A stretch of DNA of 64,000 bases from Rhodalgimonas zhirmunskyi (GTDB taxonomy: Bacteria; Pseudomonadota; Alphaproteobacteria; Rhodobacterales; Rhodobacteraceae), in NCBI GenBank assembly GCA_030848925.1, contig JANFFA010000002.1, forward strand, positions 558,001 to 622,000. Direction: 5' to 3'. This document shows, one piece after another, positions 24,698-33,747 of the stretch. Made by a program: the position numbers and the translations under genes. Numbering within the stretch: the first letter of the stretch is position 1; every line of letters begins with the position of its first letter. Below the pieces are notes generated by a model. The model was not told where the DNA came from. It saw nothing but the letters and a program-made list of their open reading frames with translations, and searched no databases.

Positions 24698-25858
24698 TCA
24701 GAATGCCTTTCCGCGCGCCGAAACGGGCCAAAGCGTTTCGACCTTGCCGTTTCGCACGCCGACATACCAATCATGAAGGTTGCAAGTCGGGTCGCAATGC
24801 CCCGGCACAAGGCGCAGCTTGTCGCCCACCTTGAGCACGCCCTTGGGATCGGCGATCACGCCGTGTTCGTCCGAGCAGTTCAGGTAGGTCACATCCTCGC
24901 GCCCGAAGATCACCGGCAGGCCGCTATCGACCGATTGCACCTTCAACCCGGCGTCGCAGACCGCGAAATCGGGTTTCGCGTGGCTCATCACCTGCGTCAG
25001 CAGGAACAGCGCGTTTTCCCATTGGCCCGCGTCAATCCGCTGGCCGTTTTCGTCAAGGATGCGGCCATAGTCGGCATCCATGAAGGCGTAAGAGCCGCAT
25101 TGAAGTTCGTTATAAACCCCCGAAGTGCTTTCGAATTCATAAGACCCGGTGCCGCCGCCGGTGATCAGGGCGGGGGTGAGTCCGACCGCGTTCAACGCGG
25201 CGACCGCCTGTTTCACCTGCGCGATGGCGTGGTCGAGTTTCGCCTTGCGCGCGGCGTATTCGGGCAGGTGCTGCATCGCGCCCTGATAGGCCTGTATCCC
25301 CGCGAAATTCAGGCCGGGGGCGGCCAACGCGGCTTGGGCGATGGTGACGACCTCTTCCGGCGTGCTGACACCGCAGCGTTCGGCGCCGCAGTCGATTTCG
25401 ACCAGTATTTCAAGCGTGGTGCCGTGCCGCGCGGCGGTTTCGCTTAGCTCGGCGATGTTGGCGATGTCATCGACACAGACGCTGACCCGCGCGCCCAGTT
25501 TCGGCATCCGCGCCAGCCGGTCGATTTTCATCGGGTCGCGCACCTGATTAGAAACGAGGATATCCGTGATGCCGCCGCGCGCGAACACTTCCGCCTCGGA
25601 CACCTTTTGACAACAGACGCCATCGGCACCGCCAAGCCGCTGCTGCAACTTCGCCACGTCGACGGATTTGTGCATCTTGCCATGCACCCGGTGGCGCATG
25701 CCGTGGGCGCGGGCGTAGTTGCCCATTTTCACGATGTTGCGTTCCAGCGCGTCGAGGTCGAGGATCAGGCACGGGGTTTGAATATCGCCCTCGTCCATGC
25801 CGAGCGCGGCGGGGATGTCATAGCCGACCTCGTAGTCGTCTGGGTTCGGTGGGGTCAT
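24698..25858 (-). CDS. D-threonine-aldolase-fold PLP enzyme, beta-hydroxyaspartate aldolase type (BhcC-like)
   Basis: PLP-dependent aldolase of 386 residues, closest by eye to BhcC, the (2R,3S)-beta-hydroxyaspartate aldolase of Paracoccus that interconverts hydroxyaspartate with glyoxylate and glycine. Seen: EGDIQTPCLILDLDALERN, HRVHGKMHKSVDVAKLQ with the PLP Lys, VEIDCGAERCGV, ITGGGTGSYEFES, YNELQCGSYAFMDADYG and RLVPGHCDPTCNLHDWYVG, where His and Cys bind the divalent metal of this fold. The usual partners of the beta-hydroxyaspartate cycle (aminotransferase BhcA, dehydratase BhcB, iminosuccinate reductase BhcD) are not adjacent; oxidase and Ldh-type genes are. A different aldol substrate is possible. 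Confidence 0.85.
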   Translation of the reverse strand: MTPPNPDDYEVGYDIPAALGMDEGDIQTPCLILDLDALERNIVKMGNYARAHGMRHRVHGKMHKSVDVAKLQQRLGGADGVCCQKVSEAEVFARGGITDILVSNQVRDPMKIDRLARMPKLGARVSVCVDDIANIAELSETAARHGTTLEILVEIDCGAERCGVSTPEEVVTIAQAALAAPGLNFAGIQAYQGAMQHLPEYAARKAKLDHAIAQVKQAVAALNAVGLTPALITGGGTGSYEFESTSGVYNELQCGSYAFMDADYGRILDENGQRIDAGQWENALFLLTQVMSHAKPDFAVCDAGLKVQSVDSGLPVIFGREDVTYLNCSDEHGVIADPKGVLKVGDKLRLVPGHCDPTCNLHDWYVGVRNGKVETLWPVSARGKAF

Positions 25859-25884
25859 GGTGGTGTCCTTTGAAGGCGGGCGGG

Positions 25885-26895
25885 TCAGCCGAGAAAGGCT
25901 TCGATCCGCTCAAGCGTGGCGATGCTGACGGCAACACCATCGCGGCGCGCGCGGGCGCGTTTGGCAGCGCGTCCATCGCCGGGAAGATGCGCGCCGGGCT
26001 GGGTGTGGATCGCCGCTGTCAGCGCCGTCATGCGCGCGGCGAAATCGCCGCCCGACGTGGCCCCGGGATCAATGGCGAGGAAGAACTGCCCGGTGCGGGG
26101 CGGCCCGCCCTTGGTGCCGGAAAAGGGCGAGGCGTCGATGCCCAGAACGGCCCCGGTCATCGCCGCCGCCATGGTTTCGACCAACAGCGCGACGCCCACG
26201 CCTTTGTAGCCCCCCGAAGGCGCCATGGAGCCTTTGAGGCCGACCTCCGCATCGGTCGTCGGCTTGCCCTCAGGGTCGAGTGCCCAGCCTTCGGGGATCG
26301 GCTTGCCTTCGCGGGCGTGTTTCATCACTTCGCTTTTCGCGATGGTGCTGGCGCTCTGATCGATCAAGAGCGCGGGTTCGCCCCCTTCGCCCGGGGCGGC
26401 GATGGAAAACGGGTTGGTGCCGACCACCGGCGTGGACCCGCCCGACGGTGCGATCGAGGCGGGCGCATTCGTGAAGCCGATGCCCAGCAGCCCGGCTTCG
26501 GCCAGCCGATAGGTGTGATAGCCCAGCACGCCGCAGTTATAGCTTTCGCGAATGGCCAGCGCGGCGATGCCCTGTTCGCGCGCCAGCGGGATCAGTTGTT
26601 CGAAGCCAAGGTCAATCGCCGGGTGGGCAAAGCCGGTGGCGGCATCCACCGTGATCACCCCGGGGCGCGGCTGGGTGAGGGACGGTGTGGCCTGTCCATC
26701 GACCTTGCCGCATTGCACATGCTCGCAATAGATCGGGATATAGGCGAGGCCGTGACTGGTGACGCCGTCAGCCTCGGTCGCGGCGGTGGCGCGGGCCAGC
26801 GGGGCGGCGTTGGCTTCGCTGGTGCCGGCGGCGATGAGGGCGCGCAGCGACAGCGCCTCAATCTCGGCGAGGGTCAGGGTTTTGGTATCGGTCAT
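25885..26895 (-). CDS. Ldh-family (malate/L-lactate dehydrogenase-type) NAD(P) oxidoreductase
   Basis: Type-2 malate/lactate dehydrogenase fold, 336 residues. Members reduce 2-oxo acids or cyclic imines (for example delta1-piperideine-2-carboxylate, ureidoglycolate). Visible motifs: EADGVTSHGLAYIPIY with the catalytic His, SYNCGVLGYHTYRLAEAGLLGIGFTNA, GTNPFSIAAP, and the cofactor loop LKGSMAPSGGYKGVGVALLVE. It lies 26 bases upstream of the BhcC-like aldolase gene and 12 bases after the DUF3726 gene, so it is clearly in the same operon. It could convert an oxo or imino product of the aldolase/oxidase pair; substrate unknown. Confidence 0.87.
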   Translation of the reverse strand: MTDTKTLTLAEIEALSLRALIAAGTSEANAAPLARATAATEADGVTSHGLAYIPIYCEHVQCGKVDGQATPSLTQPRPGVITVDAATGFAHPAIDLGFEQLIPLAREQGIAALAIRESYNCGVLGYHTYRLAEAGLLGIGFTNAPASIAPSGGSTPVVGTNPFSIAAPGEGGEPALLIDQSASTIAKSEVMKHAREGKPIPEGWALDPEGKPTTDAEVGLKGSMAPSGGYKGVGVALLVETMAAAMTGAVLGIDASPFSGTKGGPPRTGQFFLAIDPGATSGGDFAARMTALTAAIHTQPGAHLPGDGRAAKRARARRDGVAVSIATLERIEAFLG

Positions 26896-26907
26896 GCGTT
26901 CCTCGTT

Positions 26908-27471
26908 TCAGTCATTGTCGGTCAGGCCAGCCCCCGCCCCCGAGAGGCGCGACACCTCGCTTTCCGGAGCATAGGTGCGAGCGGCGTAGGTGGTGAGTTT
27001 TTGCCATACGGATGCGTCCGGTGTGGCGCGTGTGGTGGTGGGCAGTGGCGTCTTGATCCGCCCGCCGCGCGTGATCGTCACCGCCGCGCGGGCGGGCATC
27101 GGGGCGGAAAGCTCGGTATGTTGGCCATTCGTCACCGCCGTGACCTGCGCGGCGGTGAGCGTCAGTGTGCCGCCCAGCCGGCCGGCGGCCTGCGCCACAA
27201 AGGGCAGCAAGAGGAGCGGCGCGTTCAACTCGCCCAGTTCGGCCGCTTGAGCAAACCGCGCCACATCATCGGCAAACCCCGTGCCCGCCGCCAGTGGGCA
27301 GGCACCCGCGCCGCTATCGAGCAGCAGGGCCAGCGCGCCGCAGCCGTCCAGCCCATGCGCGCAGAGCCAGCGCACGGCGAACCCGGCCTCCTCGGCCATG
27401 CCCCAGCTATAGCCGCCGCCGCGCGCCGCCTTGCGCGCCAGTGCCTCGACCTCTCCCAATGAGTGGCTCAT
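26908..27471 (-). CDS. DUF3726 protein
   Basis: The 187-residue product matches, from memory, the DUF3726 family: it opens SHSLGEVEALARKAARGGGYSWGMAEEAGFAVRWL and continues with a Gly/Ala-rich region, AAQVTAVTNGQHTEL and a polar C-terminus. No catalytic motif or export signal is visible and no function is known. The start overlaps the stop of the 561-residue gene by ATGA and the end lies 12 bases before the Ldh-family gene. Tight coupling to the unknown upstream protein suggests the two form a complex or act in one step. Confidence 0.72.
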   Translation of the reverse strand: MSHSLGEVEALARKAARGGGYSWGMAEEAGFAVRWLCAHGLDGCGALALLLDSGAGACPLAAGTGFADDVARFAQAAELGELNAPLLLLPFVAQAAGRLGGTLTLTAAQVTAVTNGQHTELSAPMPARAAVTITRGGRIKTPLPTTTRATPDASVWQKLTTYAARTYAPESEVSRLSGAGAGLTDND

Positions 27472-29153
27472 GCCGCGCCCTCGCCGTAAACCCAGAGATC
27501 GGCGTTGTCCGGGCACAGATCCTCGGGGTAGGGCGCGCCGGGATACATGCAGATGCGCAGCCAGCGGTCCGAGCGGGGATCGAACGCGCAGGCCCCGAAG
27601 AACGCAAGCTTCACCCGCAGCAAATCAACCGGGAACAGTGCCGCATCGATGGTGTTGTCGCGCACCTCGCCGTAGGGCGCGGTGACGGTGCCTTGTAGCC
27701 GGCGGGCGATATGGCGATGTTCGGGATGGGCGCGCAGCACGTCCGAAAGCGGGGTGTCGACGGCAAAGGCGCTTAGCGTTTCATGAAAAGCGACGGCATC
27801 GCGCGCGGGGGCGAGGGGCTGTTCATAGGGCGCGAGCGGCTCTTCAAACCGTTCGCCCAAGCGCGGTTCAAGCTTGGCTTCCGAGACATACCAGATACGC
27901 GCCTGCGCCTCTTGCGAGGTCCAGTCGAGCGCAAGAGCCCAGCCGAATACCTGTTCAATCAGCGCCGTCATCGTGGCCACCGGCATCGCGCCGTCGATGG
28001 TAGACGCGGGGGTTCTGTCTGCCATCTCACCCGCCAGATCATCGATCAGCGCGCCGTAAGGCTCCAGCATCAGCGAGGCGAGCCATTCCTGCCCCTCTTC
28101 GCTGAGCGCCCCTTCTGCCCAGCGATAGAGCCTGTCCCACGGGGCCGCGCCACCAAGGTCGGCCCGATCAAGATGTGCATTGATCCGGTCCGCATCGGCC
28201 CTGAGCGCGGACAGCTTGTCCACTTGCACCGGGTGCGCGCTTTGCCAGCGGGACAGCATCCGCATTCCGCCCTTGAGCACCCGGTGAAATAGCGCGATGT
28301 CGTCGGCGCTGGCATGTTCAACCCGGCGCACGCGGGCCAGCGCCTTTTCCCGCGCGGCGATCCAGTTGTTGAACAGTCGCGGATGGTTGAGGATGAACGG
28401 CCCCAGCCCAAGCCCAGTGGAATTGCCGATCCCGAGGCCCCGCGCCAGCGCCGGATCAAGCGGCACGGCCTTTGCCCCGCCACGCGCCCGCGCCATATGG
28501 TTCACAAGGTCGCGCACGAACGCGCGGGTAAGATAGACCGAGAGCATCTCGGCCTGAAACGGTGCGCTCATCTCGGGGCGGTGCTGGATCGTCGCGTAAT
28601 CCGCCGCGCCCAGCTTGCCCGAGCCGTAAACAGCGGTGGTGCGCATCAGGTAGCCGGTTTTTGAAAGCTCTTGTGGATCGGGCTGGCGCCCTTCGCTGAG
28701 CGCCTCGACCACCTGCGCCCAAAGCCGGACAGAGCGGTTGGCGCGCGAGACGGAGAGTTCGCGCGCGCTGACCCGTCCGGCCTCTTGCAGGGGCACGTTG
28801 GCGCGTAGCCGTTCGATATCGGCGGGCGTCGGGATGCCATCGAACAGCGTAAAGGTTGCATCCCACGCGGTCGCGATCACCCGGTCCGAGCGCATCTCGG
28901 GCGGCAGGTCATGGGCGAAGGCGATGAGGGAATAGGCGCGCTCTGGCCCTGTTGCCGTGTAGACGGCATGGCCCACGCCGCGCGTGTCGATCTCGAACTG
29001 GGGGCGGGAAAAGTGCCAACCCTCGCGCGCCATGCGGCGGGTGAGAATCCGCATGAAGCTGAGCCGGGATTGGTGGAACGAGCCCAGCCTTGATAGCCGC
29101 ATGACAGTTTCGGGCGCGCGCCGTTCGATCTTGTTTGCGGGCGCGTCCTTCAT
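27468..29153 (-). CDS. Conserved-looking 561-residue protein of unknown function
   Basis: I do not recognise this protein. It has no signal peptide or TM helix. Its N-terminal third has MRLSRLGSFHQSRLSFMRILTRRMAREGWHF and HAVYTATGPERAYSLIAFAHDL; the middle has TGYLMRTTAVYGSGKLGAADY and a distinctive NSTGLGLGPFILNHPRLFNNWI; the C-terminal part has MEPYGALIDDLAGEM and APYGEVRDNTIDAALFPV. The ordered, aromatic- and His-rich character suggests an enzyme. The start MKDAPANKIERR lies four bases after the dipeptidase stop. It is coupled by ATGA to DUF3726. It could be the key enzyme of an undescribed pathway with the aldolase, dehydrogenase and oxidase downstream. Confidence 0.8.
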   Translation of the reverse strand: MKDAPANKIERRAPETVMRLSRLGSFHQSRLSFMRILTRRMAREGWHFSRPQFEIDTRGVGHAVYTATGPERAYSLIAFAHDLPPEMRSDRVIATAWDATFTLFDGIPTPADIERLRANVPLQEAGRVSARELSVSRANRSVRLWAQVVEALSEGRQPDPQELSKTGYLMRTTAVYGSGKLGAADYATIQHRPEMSAPFQAEMLSVYLTRAFVRDLVNHMARARGGAKAVPLDPALARGLGIGNSTGLGLGPFILNHPRLFNNWIAAREKALARVRRVEHASADDIALFHRVLKGGMRMLSRWQSAHPVQVDKLSALRADADRINAHLDRADLGGAAPWDRLYRWAEGALSEEGQEWLASLMLEPYGALIDDLAGEMADRTPASTIDGAMPVATMTALIEQVFGWALALDWTSQEAQARIWYVSEAKLEPRLGERFEEPLAPYEQPLAPARDAVAFHETLSAFAVDTPLSDVLRAHPEHRHIARRLQGTVTAPYGEVRDNTIDAALFPVDLLRVKLAFFGACAFDPRSDRWLRICMYPGAPYPEDLCPDNADLWVYGEGAA

Positions 29154-29157
29154 CGGC

Positions 29158-30144
29158 TCAGGTCCCCGGGCGCACTTCTGGGCCAAAATTCTCGGCAAAG
29201 AAGCGATACCAGTTGCCGCCCATGATCCCGGCGACATCGTCATCCGAGAGGCCGGTGGCGCGCAAACCCGTCTCTAACCTGCCGAAATCGCGATTGTCGC
29301 AAAACCAGGCGGGCATCAAAGGAAAGCCGGGCGCGGCGGCGCTGCCCTCGCCATAGTCGACCCCCTTGGTCCAGCGACCGCTGCGCATCCATTCCACCAC
29401 GCTGTCGGGCTGATCCTGGCACAGGTCGGACCCGATGCCGAGGTGCTCGGCGCCAAAGTCTCCGGCCATCCGCGCGATCATTTCGCAAAAGCTCTCCAGC
29501 GTGCAATCGCTGCCGTCCTTCAGGTGATGTGGGTAGAGCGAGAACCCCAGCATCCCGCCGCGTTCCGTCACCGCGCGGATCACTTGCGCCCGCTTGTTGC
29601 GCAACGCCGGGTGCCAGTCATGCGGGTTGGCGTGGGTGATGGCGATGGGGCGGGTGGAATGCTCCGCCGCTTCGATGGTGGAGCGGTCGCCCGAATGGCT
29701 CATGTCCACGACCAGCCCGACACGGTTCATCTCGGCCACCACTTCGCGGCCCATGCGGGTGAGGCCGGCGTCGTACTCCTCGTAACACCCGGTCGCCAGA
29801 AGCGACTGGTTGTTATAGGTCAGCTGCATGAACCGCGCGCCCAAAGTGTGCAGGATTTCGACCAGCCCGATGTCATCCTCGATCGGGCTGGGGTTCTGGA
29901 AGCCGAAGAAGATCGCGGTGCGCCCGGTGTCGCGCGCGTGGTCGATATCCGCCGACGTCAGCCCCTTCATGATCAGGTCGGGGTATTGCTCGAACCAGCG
30001 GTTCCAGCGTTCGAAGTTCAGCACGGTTTCGCGGAATGTCTCGTGATAGGCGATGGTGACATGCACGGCGTCGACACCGCCTTCGCGCATCTGGCGAAAG
30101 ATCTTTTCCGACCAGTTGGCATATTGAAGCCCGTCGATGCGCAT
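29158..30144 (-). CDS. M19 membrane-dipeptidase homologue lacking the N-terminal HxD motif
   Basis: Renal-dipeptidase fold, 328 residues, first gene of the six-gene cluster. Conserved M19 parts are GLVVDMSHSGDRST, PIAITHANPHDWHPALRNKRAQVI and LGIGSDLCQDQPD, so the later His and Asp ligands remain. Where M19 enzymes have D-G-H-x-D at the N-terminus, this one reads MRIDGLQYANWSEK, so both first metal ligands are replaced; LTHN is also changed to LTYNN. Either the metal site is altered or the reaction differs from dipeptide hydrolysis. No signal peptide is present, so it acts in the cytoplasm. A substitute substrate such as a cyclic or modified amino acid is possible. Confidence 0.82.
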   Translation of the reverse strand: MRIDGLQYANWSEKIFRQMREGGVDAVHVTIAYHETFRETVLNFERWNRWFEQYPDLIMKGLTSADIDHARDTGRTAIFFGFQNPSPIEDDIGLVEILHTLGARFMQLTYNNQSLLATGCYEEYDAGLTRMGREVVAEMNRVGLVVDMSHSGDRSTIEAAEHSTRPIAITHANPHDWHPALRNKRAQVIRAVTERGGMLGFSLYPHHLKDGSDCTLESFCEMIARMAGDFGAEHLGIGSDLCQDQPDSVVEWMRSGRWTKGVDYGEGSAAAPGFPLMPAWFCDNRDFGRLETGLRATGLSDDDVAGIMGGNWYRFFAENFGPEVRPGT

Positions 30145-30215
30145 ATTTGACCCCTTCGTTCTGCCCCGAGGATGGACCCGGGGCGCGCGGCAGGTCAAAC
30201 GCTAATCCGGCAGGT

Positions 30216-30845
30216 TCAGGCCGTTTCCGACGGCATCACCGCGCCAATCTCGCAGATCAGGTCGCGGATCGCATCGACGCCTTGGCGCGCCTTGAGGTTG
30301 GCGAACACGGTGGGCAGATCGCCGCGCATCCGCTTGGCATCACGCTCCATCACCGACAGGTCGGCCCCGACATAAGGCGCAAGGTCGGTCTTGTTGATGA
30401 CAAGGATATCCGAGCGGGTGATCGCCGGGCCGCCCTTGCGCGGGATTTCCTCGCCCGCGGCCACGTCGATCACATAGATGGTCAGGTCGGCCAGTTCCGG
30501 GCTGAACGTGGCCGACAGGTTGTCACCGCCGGATTCGATGAACACGATTTCGACCTCGGGGTGGCGTTTCACCATCTCGGCCACGGCGGCAAGGTTGATC
30601 GAGGCATCCTCGCGGATGGCAGTATGCGGGCAGCCGCCGGTTTCCACGCCGATCACCCGGTCGCTGGGCAGGATCTGCATCCGCATCAGCGCCTCGGCGT
30701 CCTCTTGCGTGTAGATGTCATTGGTGATCACGCCGATGGAATTGGTGTCGCGAAACACCTCGGCCAAGGCGGCGCTGAGTGTGGTCTTGCCCGCGCCGAC
30801 AGGGCCGCCGATGCCGATACGAAGGGGTCCGTTTGGGCTGCTCAT
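30216..30845 (-). CDS. ureG: Urease accessory GTPase UreG
   Basis: SIMIBI-class GTPase that drives nickel insertion into urease together with UreD-UreF and UreE. The 209-residue protein has the P-loop [13 protein letters not shown] near residues 12-23, [11 protein letters not shown], the metal-binding [15 protein letters not shown] (Cys-Pro-His), [20 protein letters not shown] and [13 protein letters not shown]. Full length. It is the last gene of the urease operon; its start overlaps the ureF stop by ATGA. Confidence 0.97.
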   Translation of the reverse strand: MSSPNGPLRIGIGGPVGAGKTTLSAALAEVFRDTNSIGVITNDIYTQEDAEALMRMQILPSDRVIGVETGGCPHTAIREDASINLAAVAEMVKRHPEVEIVFIESGGDNLSATFSPELADLTIYVIDVAAGEEIPRKGGPAITRSDILVINKTDLAPYVGADLSVMERDAKRMRGDLPTVFANLKARQGVDAIRDLICEIGAVMPSETA

Positions 30846-31492
30846 GTTCGGAAAATCCTCGAATATTGGGTTTCGTGGCGCATCGATGCGATGTCGGTCA
30901 GGAAGGCGGTCGATGCAAGCTCGCTCAGATCGCCGGCGTCGGTGTCGGCGGCGATCTGCGGGCACAGCGCGGAAAGGCGGCGCAGCATCGCCTGCCCCTC
31001 GGTCTGACCCACCGGCAAAAGGCGCTGGCCCGCCGCGATCAAGTTCGAGGTGAAGGCCTGCAAATGCAACGTGGCGGTCAGGGCCTGTGGCAGGCCCTCA
31101 AGCCGTGCAGCCCGGCCAAGCGCCACCGGATAGACCAGCCCGGCCAGATCGGTGGCCCAGATCGCGCCGGTGGTGTCGCCAAAGGCCGCGCCGATGCGGT
31201 CGGCCTCGGTCAGCCGTTCTTTTGACGGGGCGAAGGCGCGGGCGGTGGTGTCGATCTCGTCCACCTCAAGGCGCGTTTCGGCCCGGTAGGCGGCGGCGAT
31301 CAGCAGCGCATCATTGCGCCCGGTGCCATGGAGCAGCACGTCGGAAAGCCAGTCTTCCAAGCCGCGCGCATCGCTGACCCACCCCGCCTCGACCGCCGCT
31401 TCAAGCCCGTGGCTATAGGCGAAGGCCCCCACCGGATAGGCCGGGGAAAGCCATTGCATCAGCACCAGCGTGGCGTCGATCTCAGTGCGCAT
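30842..31492 (-). CDS. ureF: Urease accessory protein UreF
   Basis: Works with UreD and UreG to open the nickel channel and gate GTP hydrolysis. The 216-residue, mostly helical protein shows [25 protein letters not shown] near the N-terminus, the family hallmark, and [17 protein letters not shown], then [26 protein letters not shown]. The start MRTEIDATL overlaps the 3' end of ureE by 11 bases; an upstream open frame is part of ureE. Length is normal for the family. Confidence 0.94.
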   Translation of the reverse strand: MRTEIDATLVLMQWLSPAYPVGAFAYSHGLEAAVEAGWVSDARGLEDWLSDVLLHGTGRNDALLIAAAYRAETRLEVDEIDTTARAFAPSKERLTEADRIGAAFGDTTGAIWATDLAGLVYPVALGRAARLEGLPQALTATLHLQAFTSNLIAAGQRLLPVGQTEGQAMLRRLSALCPQIAADTDAGDLSELASTAFLTDIASMRHETQYSRIFRT

Positions 31493-31937
31493 GGCTGTGC
31501 GTGCGCCCGTGGCCATATGCGCCGCCCTCGGGGGTGAAGGGTTCATCCACCTCGCGCAGGGTCGCGCCGAGTTTGTCCAGCATGTCCCGAATGACATGAT
31601 CGCGCTGGATCAGGATGCGCGCCTCTTCGATCTGGGCCGGCATGTGGCGGTTGCCGATGTGCCACGCCAGCCGCATCAACTCATGCGCGCCGCCGGTGAT
31701 TTCGAGCAGCGGCTCCTCTGCCGGGATCACCTCGATCAACCGTCCGTCTTCCAGCGCAAAGGCATCGCCCTGACCCAGCGAAGTCACATGCTCCAGATCG
31801 ACAAGGAATTTCATCCCCGAAGCGGTGGTCAGGACCTTGCGGCGCAGGAACCGGTCCTCATAGGACAGCACCACCCGGTCATCGCCGTGGTGGGAATGCT
31901 TGATGTGATGGGATTTGGGCAGGTCGGTCATGGTCAT
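31482..31937 (-). CDS. ureE: Urease nickel metallochaperone UreE
   Basis: Delivers nickel to the urease assembly complex. The 151-residue product has the UreE core (RRKVLTTASGMKFLVDLEHV, then GQGDAFALEDGRLIEV), the conserved HELMRLAWHIGNRHMPAQI with the metal-binding His region, and a short His-rich C-terminal tail ([10 protein letters not shown]), giving extra nickel-binding capacity. It follows ureC by 63 bases and overlaps ureF. Confidence 0.93.
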   Translation of the reverse strand: MTMTDLPKSHHIKHSHHGDDRVVLSYEDRFLRRKVLTTASGMKFLVDLEHVTSLGQGDAFALEDGRLIEVIPAEEPLLEITGGAHELMRLAWHIGNRHMPAQIEEARILIQRDHVIRDMLDKLGATLREVDEPFTPEGGAYGHGRTHSHAH

Positions 31938-32000
31938 TCTGTCATTACATCTTGTCAGGTCCGCGACGGTGCACGGTGGCGGGATCCATGTGACGCGGTA

Positions 32001-33737
32001 TCAAAAAAGGAAATACCGCTGCGCCATCGGCAACACCTCGGCAGGCTGACACGTCAAAAGTTCCCCATCGGCGCGCACCTCGTAGGTTTCGGGGTTCACC
32101 TCGATCTCGGGCGTAGCGTTGTTGAGGATCAGATCGCGTTTGCCGATCCCGCGGGTGTTCTTCACCGCCAGCGTTTGTTTCGCCAGCCCAAGGGATTTGC
32201 CCACGCCCTCGGCCTGCGCCGCCTCGGAGACGAACACCACCGCCGAGTTTTCCACCGCCCGGCCATAGGCCCCGAACATCGGGCGCGAATAGACCGGCTG
32301 TGGAGTCGGGATCGAGGCGTTGGGATCGCCCATCTGCGCCATGGCGATGGAGCCGCCGATCAGGACCATCTCGGGCTTCACGCCAAAGAAGGCGGGCGAC
32401 CACAGCACCAGATCGGCGCGCTTGCCCGGCTCGATGCTGCCGATCTCGCCACTCATGCCGTGGGCGATGGCGGGGTTTATGGTGTATTTTGCCACATAGC
32501 GGCGGACGCGGAAGTTGTCGTTCTCGCCGGTCTCCTCGGCAAGCCGCCCGCGTTGCTTTTTCATCTTGTCGGCGGTCTGCCATGTGCGGATGATCACCTC
32601 GCCCACGCGGCCCATCGCCTGACTGTCGCTGGCGATGATCGAAAACGCGCCCATGTCGTGCAGGATATCCTCGGCAGCGATGGTTTCGCGCCGGATGCGG
32701 CTTTCGGCAAAGGCCACGTCCTCGGGGATGGATTTGTCGAGGTGGTGACAGACCATCAACATATCGAGATGCTCTTCCAGCGTGTTCACCGTGAAGGGCC
32801 GGGTCGGGTTGGTCGACGAGGGCAGCACGTTTTCCTGCCCACAGATCTTGATGATGTCCGGCGCATGGCCCCCGCCCGCACCCTCGGTATGGAAGGCGTG
32901 AATGGTGCGGCCCTTCATGGCGGCGACGGTGTGTTCCACGAAACCGGACTCATTGAGCGTATCGGTATGGATCATCACCTGCACGTCCATCGCATCGGCC
33001 ACCGACAGGCAGCAATCGATCGCGGCGGGGGTGGTGCCCCAATCCTCGTGCAGTTTCAGGGCACAGGCCCCGCCCTTTACCTGCTCTTCCAAGGCGGCAG
33101 GGAGCGAGGCATTGCCCTTGCCCGCAAAGGCAAGGTTCATCGGAAAGGCATCCGCCGCCTGCATCATTCGCCCGATATGCCACGGGCCGGGGGTGCAGGT
33201 GGTGGCCAACGTGCCATGCGCCGGGCCGGTGCCGCCGCCCAGCATGGTGGTCAGGCCGGAATGCAGGGCATCCTCGATCTGCTGCGGACAGATGAAATGG
33301 ATATGGCTGTCGAACCCCCCAGCGGTCAGGATCTTGCCCTCACCGGCAATCGCCTCGGTGCCGGGTCCGACGATGATGTTCACGCCGGGCTGGGTGTCGG
33401 GGTTGCCGGCCTTGCCGATCGCGGCGATGCGCCCGTCCTTCAGGCCGACATCGGCCTTGTAGATGCCGGTATGATCCACGATCAGCGCATTTGTGATCAC
33501 GGTATCCACCGCGCCCGCCGCCCTTGTGACCTGACTTTGGCCCATGCCATCGCGGATCACCTTGCCACCGCCGAACTTCACCTGCTCGCCGTAAACGGCG
33601 CTGTTGCTGCCCTCGGGCTGCGCGGTCAGGTCGTGCTCGACCTCGATGATCAGGTCGGTATCGGCAAGACGCAGCTTGTCACCCGTGGTGGGGCCGAACA
33701 TCGCGGCATAGTCAGAGCGGGAAATCTTGGCAGGCAT
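32001..33737 (-). CDS. ureC: Urease alpha subunit UreC
   Basis: Catalytic subunit that hydrolyses urea to ammonia and carbamate at a two-nickel site. The 578-residue protein is full length. HIH at about 145-147 is the first nickel-ligand pair. The Lys in [12 protein letters not shown] at about 228 is the carbamylated bridging ligand. [23 protein letters not shown] is the mobile active-site flap with its His. [11 protein letters not shown] supplies the last Asp region. It follows an unusual 77-codon gene by 10 bases, instead of ureB directly; AGAGAG ahead of the ATG is a usable ribosome-binding site. Confidence 0.97.
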   Translation of the reverse strand: MPAKISRSDYAAMFGPTTGDKLRLADTDLIIEVEHDLTAQPEGSNSAVYGEQVKFGGGKVIRDGMGQSQVTRAAGAVDTVITNALIVDHTGIYKADVGLKDGRIAAIGKAGNPDTQPGVNIIVGPGTEAIAGEGKILTAGGFDSHIHFICPQQIEDALHSGLTTMLGGGTGPAHGTLATTCTPGPWHIGRMMQAADAFPMNLAFAGKGNASLPAALEEQVKGGACALKLHEDWGTTPAAIDCCLSVADAMDVQVMIHTDTLNESGFVEHTVAAMKGRTIHAFHTEGAGGGHAPDIIKICGQENVLPSSTNPTRPFTVNTLEEHLDMLMVCHHLDKSIPEDVAFAESRIRRETIAAEDILHDMGAFSIIASDSQAMGRVGEVIIRTWQTADKMKKQRGRLAEETGENDNFRVRRYVAKYTINPAIAHGMSGEIGSIEPGKRADLVLWSPAFFGVKPEMVLIGGSIAMAQMGDPNASIPTPQPVYSRPMFGAYGRAVENSAVVFVSEAAQAEGVGKSLGLAKQTLAVKNTRGIGKRDLILNNATPEIEVNPETYEVRADGELLTCQPAEVLPMAQRYFLF

Positions 33738-33747
33738 GGCTATCTCT

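Noticed and set aside
25849-27462. Long plus-strand open frame opposite the Ldh-family and DUF3726 genes
   Set aside because: Composition is Gly/Arg/Ala-rich without domain similarity; it mirrors real genes on the other strand.
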